Shown one piece after another: positions 46,461 to 57,748 of a stretch of 64,000 nucleotides of DNA; position 1 is the first letter of the stretch, and each line of letters starts with the position of its first letter. The notes beneath the pieces were generated by a model. That model saw only the letters and a program-made list of their open reading frames with translations. It was not told where the DNA came from and ran no database searches. Location: the NCBI GenBank assembly GCA_026419785.1, contig JAODTK010005911.1:35001-99000 (forward strand). The letters are read 5' to 3'. The position numbers and the translations under genes are program-made. The DNA comes from Sclerodactyla briareus (lineage: Eukaryota; Echinodermata; Holothuroidea; Dendrochirotida; Sclerodactylidae).

Positions 46461-46906
46461 ATAACCTACAAGGTTCTTAGACTTTAACCTCTGTTGACCT
46501 CAGATGACCTTTGACCTGAAACAATAGGGATCAAATACTCATGATTTGTAACCCCCTACCAAATATGAGCTATCCAGGTGGGGTCCAAGTTAAAATTGGC
46601 ACGTATATAACATTTTCAAAATTCTCCACTTCCCCACAACAGACCCCTGGCTTCACAGCCAAATACCAAATAGGGGTACTTAACTCCCATAAGAAAACAG
46701 TGGGCACAATTTCAGCTTGATCGAACCACGGTTCCGGACTCATCCAGTCATCGTGTCCACAAGGGTTTTAGACTTTGACTTTTGCTGACCTCAGCGACGG
46801 ACTTCTTACCGAACCAAAACAATGGGGATCATGTACTCATCATGGGGAAACCAACAAACCAAGCATGATTCAATCTATTCTCAATCCATCGAGGTGGGGT
46901 CGAGGG
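46461..46906. repeat. Dispersed repeat, two units of about 295 bp
   Basis: Each unit starts with ACAAGG...TTAGACTTT, then CTGTTGACCTCAGATGACCT or its variant, then ACAAT(A/G)GGGATCA and a CATCGAGGTGGGGTC-like end. Begins at about 46468 and 46758. The first has a perfect TGACCT-T-TGACCT pair at 46505-46517. Confidence 0.7.
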
Positions 46907-46925
46907 TCACACACACGCACACACA

Positions 46926-46956
<31 letters not shown>

Positions 46957-47110
46957 CCACACACACACACACGCACACGCACACGCACACGCACACGCAC
47001 ACGCACACACACACACACACCACACACACACACACACGCACACGCACACACACACACACGCACACACACGCGCGCGGCGCCCACATTTTCTACCGCGCGC
47101 GCACACATAC
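46907..47110. repeat. (CA)n tract about 200 bp
   Basis: Alternating CA with CG inserts, prone to left-handed DNA. Long frames on both strands through it are low-complexity by-products. Confidence 0.95.
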
Positions 47111-47289
47111 AGGCACTTCATGATGCATCGATTTCCTGGAAGCGTCAAGGGGAATACCAATGGGAAGGGTGATATGTTCTGGATGAGGCAACACACAATT
47201 CATATGTACGCCTGTACGAGGAGTGACACAATAGTTGACACGCATCGTAGAATTATTTTTCATGACCTGATGCACTGGGGTCAATTCAC
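47111..47289. other. No feature seen
   Basis: Short unassigned stretch. Confidence 0.4.
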
Positions 47290-47640
47290 TCATGTACACT
47301 CATATGTACACATTTAGGGGGGCGACGGAAAAACATTATTATGGTCGTAATAATCTTAACATTCTGGGACAGTAAGGGTTGCATTCTGTAGTTTATTGAA
47401 GGTGAAAAATGCAATGTCAATACCTTACATACAATCAGTTTTTCAAACATGAACGATTGTCCCATTCATTTTACTCGGTTCCTAAAGATAAACAAGGAAG
47501 AAACCTTTCTAAATTTTCGTGCGTGTTCCGGCGCCAACGATGGTGGCGCTCCGCCTCAGATAGTGACCCGCGCCCCCCCCCCCCAACCCCCGGTGTTGAC
47601 AAATTTCCTGCCCATACGCCCTGCATATAAACAACCAAAC
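47290..47640 (+). repeat. Mosaic: satellite-unit piece plus G/C-run repeat
   Basis: 47305-47400 matches the 54-55.8 kb satellite (GGGGCGACGGAAAAACATTA, CTGGGACAG, GGGTTGCATTCTGTAG). 47405-47480 matches 53370-53440 (ATGTCAATACCTTACA, ATCAGTTTTT). 47525-47640 carries the core GGCGCCAACGATGGTGGCGC and a 14-base C run, matching 53990-54090. Confidence 0.7.
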
Positions 47641-48835
47641 AATATCTGCGTGGCCTTTGACCTGAAGATTGGCCTAGTGCCCAGTTACGACTAATGAAGT
47701 ATTTTTTATACACTAGCTTCCGTGATTCGCAAATAATGTAAACTGAGGTTTACCTAACTGTACTGGAACTAAAAACACAAACATTGTGCGAGTGTTAACT
47801 AGTGTTTAATTATAATATATTGAAACGCGGTCCTTTTTTTTAATTGCCAACAATCTTGAAGTGATTTGAGGTTCATATAAAATTTAGTGGTTTGCGACAG
47901 ATTTTCTTGAAATCGTTTGTTTAAGATCGATACCTACTCGAATTAGCAACAGTTGATTAGAATAAGTCGGTGCATCCCCTTCTCTTGAGAAAAAAAAAAA
48001 ATCAGCGAGAGAAAGCTGCCTGCAGAAATCTCGCTCGTCAAAACCTATCTATGCTGTTCATTACAGGAGAACCGGATATCCAATATATGTAAGTTTCTTA
48101 GAAATAAAGGTGACTTTATTATCGCCTATCATGATATAAGTGCTCTGACAACGATGGACAAGCAAGTTAATTGACACAGAGACTGTTATACTGACGCACT
48201 GCAAGAAAGTGGGATGTGTGCGAACAGGGACATTTCAGCTACCAAGAAACTGGAAAACGTGTGGCAATTGTCAATAAGACCTATTAGATTATGGGAGGCC
48301 GCTAGGATTTCGGTGACGAGAACCCAAGTAATCCGTTTTTTCGGACGGAGGGGGGGGGGGGGGTGAGATAAGAGCTGGGGAGACGGGTCGTCCATGCCCG
48401 GAATAGACCGCCGCACTTCATCCTACCCTTTTGCCTGACACCGGCAACCTTGAACCCGTCGTTTTTATTTTCCGTTCTACTCATCCATTAAACATCTAAG
48501 TTTCAACGTTTGAAATTATGATTCGATGACCAGACTGACATGGTAGGAGTGGACTTGTACTGAAACTGAAAACAATTGGTAACACAATTTAAAAATTGAT
48601 GTACCGGTCAAAATCCACCCGTCTGCATAGACTAATCTGTAAGATGTTAGGTGTACCTTCTTAAAGTCTCATTGTTTACGGGAGATTGGTATTAGCCCGA
48701 AAATATGGGAATGAATCACTACGTAAAGTTTCGATCTTGTTATAGCGCATCCTACAACGCAGATTTGATTGTTGCTTCTAAACCTGCCGATATGGGGGCG
48801 CGCGAGACATTGCATTCTTGCCTCTCCTTGAAGCT
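47641..48835. other. No gene recognised
   Basis: An AT-rich stretch with a 15-base G run at about 48350. No domain in any frame. Confidence 0.4.
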
Positions 48836-49090
48836 TGAACACACACACACACACGCGGCGCGCATACACACACACACCGCGCACGCACACACAAAACACA
48901 CACGCTCACACACAACGCCACAACATACCACACAATAGCACGCGCCACTCTCTAAATCCCACGAACACACACGCGCGCAGGTTACACCAACACATACACA
49001 CAAACGCCACACACACATACACCCCACCACAAACCAAAAAAACACACAATCCGCACACGGCAACACAAAACACGAATACACACGCGCGCA
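48836..49090. repeat. CA-rich simple repeat about 250 bp
   Basis: Degenerate CA/ACAC with CGCG inserts; several His/Thr-rich or Cys/Val-rich frames across it are by-products. Confidence 0.92.
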
Positions 49091-50980
49091 TTACACTAAC
49101 AAAACAGTTGCACAAATACATATACAACTTTTGCTTTCTGCAAGGAAAAAAAAAAATGGACCGCTTGCGTGGCTCGAATTCCCAGGTGTTAAAGCAGGGA
49201 GGGGGAGTAAGGCTCTCGATAGGTATACTGCTGTGGAACTCGGGGATGGTCAAAAAGTTGAAGGACGTAAACTTCCTCAATTAAAGCTACGGGACCGGTG
49301 CCCGGGCGGGTTATTTTTAGCTGGGGTTGATGAACAGCTCGGACATCATCAAGTCTCTCCGATTCCGTCCGTTAGTCCAAAGATGTACAGTGTTGTTAGG
49401 CCCAAACTGGCGGGTGGAGCGACTCGAGCTGGGCTGGGGGACTGTGCCACTTTTGTTTGTGTGCTGGGATCAGTTTTCATTTAAATAAAAGTCAATTACA
49501 CAGATTAATTAATCTTTCCACGGCCATTCTCAATTACCTCTGGAGAGAGGTTTTTTTTTACATTCGGACAACCATATTTAAAGGGGAGGTATAGGCGACA
49601 CGGAGATTGTTCATTTCTTATATACCCATCAGTCGGTACAGAACATCAGACCTATACTGGATGTGCTCTAATCAGTAACTAAATTCCTAGCAGTTCAATT
49701 CAGAGTTCCCACAATTTGCATCGAAATTTGGCAGTTTGCTGTGGTACAATTTTCTATTTAAATCCAACTAACCCATAGCATTTTATAAATATAAAAATTG
49801 ATCGATCGGACCCGACTATTCCTAAGTGGGTCGGTCGGAAAATTTGATAAAATTTTGACTAATATAATGATCACCAACATACCAGTATTGGATGTTGAGG
49901 TTTGGTTTTGGCTTCATTGAGCAATCAAGGTTCTTGGTCGTAGGCTTATAGCACAGAAAATCGTGGACATTCAGATTTGTTCGAATGCGATAGGCAATTT
50001 GGTAAACATATTCAATGAAAGTGTAGCCAGAGAGAGGATTCTTAAGGATCGGTATTACTAATTATAATCCGTTTTTGGTCCATGATGTGTTTTATGCTTG
50101 GATGATTCTTAACATAAGATGTCAGGATGTAATGGGTTGACTATTGGTCAGATGATTTGCGAATAATTTTCTTTTCCAATTAGGTGGACATCCTATAAAA
50201 ATTTATATTCCCATTCTCAAAAAACAAGGGTTCCATTTGCGCTGACTTTATAATGGGTAATGGACATTTCATTATCCCTGTCTGTGTCATAGTGTAAACT
50301 AAAGTGTGAACTTCCTAAGTATTTGGGTTGGTTTACCGTAAACGCCTTGTTTGTCTTCATATTTTTAATTTCAGGCGGAGCCAGATGCCATTAATCCCAC
50401 AAATTTAGCATTGTTATGAAACGGATAAGGGGTTGCCAGTGTTCTATGGCCATCTTTTAACAAAAGGAAAGGGCGATTCTAATGATAACTAAGAGATTGT
50501 TGGGGGTGCGGTCTTAGAAACCGATATTGATGAAAACGAGTGGCCTCATTATAACCGGGAGACCTTTTCGTTCGGTCACATGGTGAAACTCAGATGGTTT
50601 CAATATATAAAATATTAAACAATGTTTTAGGTACGAAACCTATTTTTTTAGCAAAAAAATGGGGGTGAAGGGAAACCTGACGGTGGCAACTACCCCCGGA
50701 CAACTACCCCCGGACACACGACTACCCTTGGATAATTAACTACCCGGATGAGGTCCCAAACCGGACAAAAGCCGCTCTTCCGATTTCCTATTGTTGTCTC
50801 GCCAGTGCAAGTTCTTACAGATGGAAGTGAAAACCATAGGTATGAGTGTTACCAATGTCATCGGATGATGGTAAATTGACTACAACTCCAAATTACTTAT
50901 ACCAAACTGATCTGAGGATATAATAGATTGTCCACGAAATAATAGCGCAATTAGGGAAGTCGAGCCGGTTCGAAATAGCC
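49091..50980. other. No gene recognised
   Basis: Two kilobases without a recognisable gene. A short ACTACCCCCGGACA tandem lies at 50690-50725. Confidence 0.4.
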
Positions 50981-51130
50981 GGCGGGGGGGGGGGGGGGGG
51001 CGGGGGGGGGGGCGAGGTGGTGACCTGGAATTACTTCGAAATTTACTATTGGTGGCGCGCAGAGTACAGGTTGAATTTTGAGCTGTTATACCCGAAATGG
51101 CACCTGCAGGGCCTGATGTATAGCATGTTA
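50981..51130 (+). repeat. G-run repeat with GGTGGCGCGC core
   Basis: A 30-base G/C run, then ATTGGTGGCGCGCAGAGTAC and AAATGGCACCTGCAGGGCC, matching the reverse complement of 52905-52985. Confidence 0.7.
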
Positions 51131-51238
51131 GATGTTCGATTTAGTAGAAAAAAGGTTGAAGGTTGTCCACTTTTGCAGATATACCAAGATGATATTACCA
51201 ACGGTTTACAAACCACGATACGAGACATTGTTCCACTG

Positions 51239-51440
51239 AGACGAAGCGTTCGCGAGATCGAAAATGAAAAAATGTCCACGCGACGAAGGTCCGTTGCGAC
51301 CGAAATTGGAAAAAAAATAGTCAGCGAGACCGACGGTCCGCGAGAAAGAAATTGATAAAGGTTCCCGAGACCGAAGGTCCGCAAAACCAAAAATAAGAAA
51401 GGGTCCCCGAGACCGAAGGGTCGCGAGACCTCATACTGAC
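51239..51440. repeat. Minisatellite, about five units of 42-46 bp
   Basis: Units carry CGAGACCGAAGGTCCGCGAG followed by an A-rich part and GGGTCC. The open frame 51017-51355 (+) runs through it and through the G-run repeat; not a gene. Confidence 0.75.
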
Positions 51441-52192
51441 GGAAATTCTTAGGACTGAGCGTGGTTACACTCGAGATTGCAACCTGGCGAAGAATAATTG
51501 GGGGAAATAATTTGATTTACCTATAAATCTACTCACCAAACAGTACGCCAGTGGCCATGCTCCATCCACCCACGAAGTTTTACCCTGATCGCTTACGGCT
51601 AAGGTATGAGTGAATGTGACAAATAGAATCGGACGTGACGAACGAACGAACTAACGAAGGAACGATCGGACGGACGGAGAGACCTATGACTGCCTTACCC
51701 GAGCTTAAAATTACGATGATGTACGCTTATGGGGTTAACGATGAAATAATGGGGTTAATGATGAATTTGGTGGATCCGCCACATATCCGCTATAAGGCAA
51801 GAGTTGAATTCAATTTCGACCCATTATACTAATTTTGATATCCCTCGTCAAGATGGACCGTAATCGGCTATCATTATTGCCGCCACGCCTGCGGTTCTAC
51901 TATAGGCCCCACGCCCTAATAAAATTCTTAATACATTTCGCATCAGCCTAAGATGGCGCTCCCTCCAGATGGCTACGTTAAAATACCCCCCACCCCCGCC
52001 CAATAGTACGTACAGTCAGGTGGCATCAAAACCCCGTTAGGGCAAACCCATCACCCCGTTATCTGAGGCAGTGCATACGTCAAGTTGAATCGAGAACTCG
52101 AGTGTAGCGCCACTCGGGCAATAATGTGGAAATGAAGCAGCGGGTGAAGCGAAAGTGAACTGTTTCCCCAAATGACTACTGAGTGACACCCC
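51441..52192. other. No gene recognised
   Basis: A GAACGAACGAACTAACG simple stretch at about 51638; otherwise unassigned. Confidence 0.4.
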
Positions 52193-52216
52193 AAAAAAAA
52201 AAAAAAAAAAAAAAAA
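52193..52216. repeat. A24 homopolymer
   Basis: Possible retroposon tail; no body identified. Confidence 0.9.
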
Positions 52217-52900
52217 TTAGATGCTGGGTAGTTTTATTCTGATAATCTGACAAGCTCACCATTCAATGTCTAGCGCCCCTATGAAAACTAAAGCTGTGAA
52301 AAGTTCAGGGAAGATTGGGAGGGCTTTCTCCTAACATCCAGGAGGCCTTATTTCCCAGAATTTCTGTGTACGCTACTCCTCAACCGATGCCTTTTTCTCC
52401 ACTTAAATAGTAACATTCCAACTACTATGAAATACTGTCCCCCACCCCCACCATCTCCAGCGCCTCCCACTGGGAAAACCCCTACTACGCTACTGACGTA
52501 AGGTACCAAAGGTACATTTCCTGCAACCTGAGTGCCTATTTCTCTCGAAACTTCATCAACATTCGTGTCAAGCAATGATTGGTGATCCGTTTAGGTACCC
52601 GTCAAAATAATCTCCCACATTCACAACGGGTGTGTACATTACTCCACATGTTGTTCACTTCGCTACCTCAGATCTTAATGGCTAAATCGAAGGGGTAGGG
52701 TTCAATCCTACCTCCACCAGTTTACGTAAATTGTACACATTCTTGGTTGCAGTTTGGGAAATCACTTGGCTGAACATATTCTCCTGAACTATAAGAACTG
52801 TAATCCTGTGTTTCTTATATATTTATTGCCTATATTCCGACAGCGGTGACAACTCTTCAACTGCTTGTCTCACTAAAATCGCCCATCCAGATTTTTGCAA
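52217..52900. other. No gene recognised
   Basis: A tRNA T-arm-like hairpin near 52700 was rejected as too short for a tRNA. Confidence 0.4.
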
Positions 52901-53065
52901 TAGGCCCGGCAAGTGCCATTTCCGGCGATCTAAGAGATCAAATCTAAAATTTTCTGAATGCGCTACGCGCCACCAATGGTGGGGCTCCACTGATAATAAA
53001 TTGCAGTACCACATCGTCCCTGGCCGTGCATACTAATGCCTGTGAGAAGACCGACGAAAAAGGGC
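52901..53065. repeat. Duplicated segment, copy 1
   Basis: CCATTTCCGGCGATCTAAGA through GCGCTACGCGCCACCAATGG, ATCGTCCCTGGCCGTGCATA to CTAATGCCTGTGAGA matches 53428-53570. Confidence 0.85.
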
Positions 53066-53167
53066 TAACACAGTAATTTCCAAACTTCTGCACAAAGACC
53101 TTATATAAATCACTGCATGGGGGGGGGGGGGCTTTTGCAAAAAGTGCCACTGCTCCTGGCATTGGAA

Positions 53168-53178
53168 CCCCCCCCCCG

Positions 53179-53230
<52 letters not shown>
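53168..53230. repeat. C run of about 62 bases
   Basis: A poly-C tract broken by one G, preceded by a 12-base G run at 53119. Its true length may be uncertain in assembly. It produces a false poly-Gly/poly-Pro frame. Confidence 0.9.
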
Positions 53231-53232
<2 letters not shown>

Positions 53233-53369
53233 ATGTATGATGTTCCATGCTATGGTTCGTGTTTTCTTTTATGCATTTGGTAGGCGCAGCTCACAGCTCA
53301 TAGAGATAAGCCGTATTGAATTTGCATCAATGATCTCAGCCGATATGAATGTGTACTTTTCTGCAGGAG

Positions 53370-53620
53370 AAAATGCACATGTCAATACACTTACAAATCA
53401 GTTTTTGTTCAGTCCGGCCATTGGCCCATTCCGGCGATCTAAGAGGTATAAAGCTAAAATTTTCTGAATGCGCTACCGCGCAAACCAATGGTGGGGCTAC
53501 GCTCAGATAGTCAATAAATTGCAGTCCACATCGTCCCTGGCCGTGCATACTAATGCCTGTGAGAAAGAACGACAGACAAAGTTATTCAACATCAGTTATT
53601 CAACATGAACCGATTGTCCA
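53370..53620. repeat. Duplicated segment, copy 2
   Basis: Matches 52901-53065 and, at its left, 47405-47480. Confidence 0.8.
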
Positions 53621-53984
53621 CCTTCTTTTTTTTTTTTTTGGCCTATAACATTTACGGCCCTGTAATCTTGATCAGTGACCATGACAAATAGTTTGTTCTA
53701 GTGTCCGGGCTACATGTAGGGATCTACGGGCAAGAGGCATCCTGTTGTCACCCGTAGGTACATCGGCATTGGTTTATATATAAGTGAAATGTATTGTGAG
53801 AAGGAAAACCCCAACCTCACATTTAGATTCAATATATCTCAGTAAGAGTGCAAAGATCTTTTTGTTTTTCATTGTAATCCCACACGAGCAGGCAAGTTTG
53901 TTTCTAACCGATAGTGTGGAGTATGAATGGGTTCCTCTCAGTCCCAAGAGAGGTGGGGTTAAACCCAATAAATGTTCTTGAATG

Positions 53985-54080
53985 TTCCGCGCAACCTACT
54001 GTGGCGCTCTGGGGGGCGCTTAATTGTGACTCGCCCCCCCCCACCCCCCGCCGGGTTGATAAATCTTTGCAGACGCCCCT
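53985..54080 (+). repeat. G/C-run mosaic repeat
   Basis: CTGTGGCGCTCTGGGGGGCG, a C run, then CCGGGTTGATAAATC, parallel to 47540-47610. Confidence 0.55.
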
Positions 54081-55850
54081 TATAAGTAAATCCACAACTC
54101 TTTTTGCACACTCAATGTACATTCAGGTGGCGTCGAAAATTCCATTATCATGGGCATATTTAGCTTACATATGGACAAGGGGGGGTGGAGTTGCATTCTA
54201 TAGACTGCCTAATTTACAATTTAGTGGAAGCTGAATCCCGGAATTTCCCTTCGGAATGAACGCGGAGACAATGATTATGGAGAAACCATCTTAAGCACAA
54301 TCGTCCCGAAACTATATGTCAATAGTCACCTAGACGCGCGTGTACTACCCACTAAGTCAATTCGTCACTCTGTTTGTACCCTCACTACCTGTACCATTCC
54401 AGGTATCGACGAGAAACATTAATTATGGTCGATTATCCTTAATGCTGGGACCCAAGATTGCATTCTGCTAAATTACTTATTTACATTTGAGTGAACCTGA
54501 AATCACGGAACTCTTTCGAACTGAACTCTGTTGACATCTTATTGATATATTTTGACCGCAAATCACTTACAATCTTTTGGTCAAAATACACCTGTAACAC
54601 GTAGAAGTCAACTCGCCACTCTTTTTGTAGACTCCATGTACCATTCAGGGGGGCGGCGCAAATCCTATGATGGGTGTACCTACCTTACATACTGGGACCG
54701 AAGGGTTGCTTCTGTTATAATGGATTTTCACAATTTATGAACCTGAAATCACGGAATTCTGCGGAATGAAAGTGGTTGACAATGGTGGAAAATATTTTGA
54801 GCGCTATCGCTCCGACCCTGCACTATTTGGTCGATAGACACCTAAAACGCGTGTACTCATATATGCACACCATCAATTCGCCATTATTTCGTGCACTCAC
54901 TGGTACCATTCAAGTGGCGACGAAACATCGTTATCATGGGTCGTTGTTTATCTTATATGCTGGATCGAAGGGTTGCCATTCTGTGGAATGACTGAATGCA
55001 CAATTGAGTGGACTCGAAATCACGTGATTCTTTCGAAATTAACGCGGTGACGATGAATATTGAAATAATATCGAGCGTTGGGTTTTTGTTTTTTTGGTCA
55101 ATGACACATGAAACGCTTGTACTACACACTGTGTAAATTCGCCACCCTTTTTGTACACTCAATGTACAATTTAGGTGGCGGCGCAAAATCATTAATATGG
55201 GCGTACCTATCTTACATACTGGGACAGAAGGGTTCAATTCTGCCACCCTTTTTGTACCCTCACTACCTGTAGCCTTCAGTATCGACGAGAATCATTATTA
55301 TGGTCGATTTCTTACATGCTGGGACAGAAGGATTGCATTCTGCTAAACTACTAGTTCAATTTGAGTGGAACCTGAAATCACTGATTGTTTTCTTTCGAAC
55401 TGAACCGGTTGACAATGATTATGGGATATATTTTGACCCAAATCAACGCACAGCTCCCAAAGTTTTTGATCAAACGACCCCTGGTAAAACACGTATAATT
55501 CAACTCGCAATCTTTTGATCTCAAGTAGCCATTCAGGTGCGGCGCAAATCCTATGATGGGTGTACCTACCTTACATACGGGGACAGACGGGTTGCATTCT
55601 GTAGAATGACTTATTTAAACAATTTGAGTGGAACCTACATCACGGAAATTCTTTCGGAATAACTCGGTTGACAATGGTGGAAAATATTTTGAGCGAGTCT
55701 AGCGCACCTACACTCTTTGGTCCAAAGACACTTGAACGCGAGTAAACTACATGCTCAATAAGTCAATTCTCCACTCTTTCGGTACCACACAGCACTATTC
55801 AGGTGGCTCGAAAACCCGTTATTATGGGCAGTGTGGGGAAAGTACTCGTA
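54080..55850 (+). repeat. Satellite-like tandem array, period about 265 bp
   Basis: An anchor of the form CACTCTTTTTGTAC...CCATTCAGGTGGCG...CGAAA recurs at about 54096, 54368, 54615, 54882, 55142, 55240, 55506 and 55772, giving spacings 272, 247, 267, 260, 98, 266 and 266. Each unit also has CTTACATACTGGGACAGAAG, GGTTGCATTCTG, GAGTGGAACCTGAAATCACG and GGTTGACAATG. One unit (55142-55240) is cut short. Not coding. Confidence 0.88.
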
Positions 55851-57360
55851 TCGTCTTCGCCTCCGAAGCTACTGCGAACGCGGTATCACACCAAGGTATA
55901 CCGGGTAGTAAATTAGGTGTGTATATTTTTTTTAAGGCAATCAAACTCCGTCATTGACAATACAATAGGAGGACACTGTATGTCACCTCATGTTTATATC
56001 AATAGAGAAAAGCAAGAAAACCGGCCGTCATTGAACACGAAAATGTACTCGTGGTAAATACATATGTTACGAATATGAGTGCTGAGGAGAGACAACTCTC
56101 ATTATCCGAAAATGCCACCATTGATTGGAGGCTTCCACACAGGGAATGCCCCCTTCCCTCATCATAGAGCAGATATAATATTGGAATTCGCATAAACATA
56201 AAAAGAACAGCCTTGGGTAGTATCGGACGCACGACTTAATCAAACTGATATATATTAATAGAATTCATAAAGAACTGGTGTGGAAAGAAAGTAATTGGAT
56301 ACCACCAGCTCATCAACCAGCTTAAACTTGAGTAATATATAATCACCGAGGGATGAAATTGAATTCCAGTTTTTTTTTTTTGAACATTGAGTTCTCTAGG
56401 TATAGTCTTGCGTGAATTTACTAGTATTTCTCCATTGTGCATCTTTGGACCTATTAGTTTATCCTGGGACATTCGCTTCCATATGTGAATGATAACTCAT
56501 AAACAACTCCAGCGTATAGCATATCGTAACTGCGAAATGTACTATTCTGGCTATACATGTTGCGTATACGTTTACTTTCCAGAAATACCAACAACACACC
56601 TTCACACCCATAATGGAACATCCACTTCTCTGCATATAATTTTCCTGCGAACCGTGGATTTTACTATTAGCAGCCGGACACAATCCACGGTGGACGTTGA
56701 TGGAAGCATTCGACCACCACGTACCGTGACCAGTTAGTATACGTATGTTCACCAACGCAAACTAATGTCCCACCATACTAGTGGACGGATTAATGCGTCC
56801 ACTCTGACAAGGATCGTGAACTAACGTAATTTCGCCCAGTGACGTGATCGGTATTTGCTTTGGATATTGATCCATGTCAACCTTTAAACTATATAATTTC
56901 GACGACGCCCTGCCTCGTAAATGGCTTGTCACTTGGCTGTTTTCGCTGACCTGATACGCACACTGGCAATTGCGAATTTATTGTGGTGGGGTTACAGTGA
57001 AGGGTGGATAATAAAGAACTGGGTGGTAACATTTGCACATCGGAGGTAGTCGCAAGGCACTTCGCTCATCGGATGGAAGCGTACACGCGATTATTTCAAC
57101 ATTAAGGTTAGGGAGGAGGCTCTATCCGGTACCTGTTTCACGTATCAGGGGTGAATTCCAGGATAATAAAGAGTGATCTCGCGGAGAGAATTCAGGGCGA
57201 TTGAAACTCATGATCATAGTAGTACATGACTCGGAACATCCGTATTGCCGACAGGGAAACGTATACATACCGATATCCATTATGAAGCTAAGGCAGCTGA
57301 TGAGGGTGAGAAATTCGCTGGTGGCTGGTCCGGTGGGTGGGGATCTAGGAGGAAAGGCTG
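55851..57360. other. No gene recognised
   Basis: Antisense frames at 56459-56755 (-) and 56489-56737 (+) show no domain; nothing else. Confidence 0.4.
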
Positions 57361-57748
57361 GGATTCATAGATGCGTATGCGTTGTGAGAAATCGACAATT
57401 TACGTGAACTGCGCGGGGGATAGTGTTTGAATGTGTTCTATTTAGTTTGCAAAAGATAGATATGGTTTAACAGATGCCCAAAATGCATATAAATGAAGAA
57501 AACCATCGACTGATAGCGAAATAAAGCACATTTACCAATGCGTATACGGAGGCGTATCACTGCGAATGAATTCCATGGAAGATCTTTCCTTGGAAAGCCA
57601 AGCAATGACAATGCATGGGCGGCGCCCTTTTTTTATGGTATTTTTCGGGATACACTTATCGTGTTTCTCTTCTGAAAACAAAACGTTCGTTTCCGGAATA
57701 TGTGATTTTCACATCCAGCCGACTACGCATACGCACTCTCTGGAATCC
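57361..57748 (+). mobile_element. MITE-like element, copy D
   Basis: A 388-bp copy. The left end GGATTCATAGATGCGTATGC G and the right end CGCATACGCACTCTCTGGAA TCC are inverted partners, followed by TA. The internal core CCAATGCGTATACGGAGGCG, GAATGAATTCCATGG and CAATGCATGGGCGG matches copies A and B. Confidence 0.72.

Noticed and set aside
46775-47317. 180-codon plus-strand frame and several antisense frames
   Set aside because: Composed of CA-repeat His/Thr or Val/Cys runs.
52660-52725. tRNA T-arm-like hairpin with GTTCAAT loop
   Set aside because: No matching acceptor or D arm upstream.
52944-53467. Gly-rich and Pro-rich frames on opposite strands
   Set aside because: Produced by the C run at 53168-53230.
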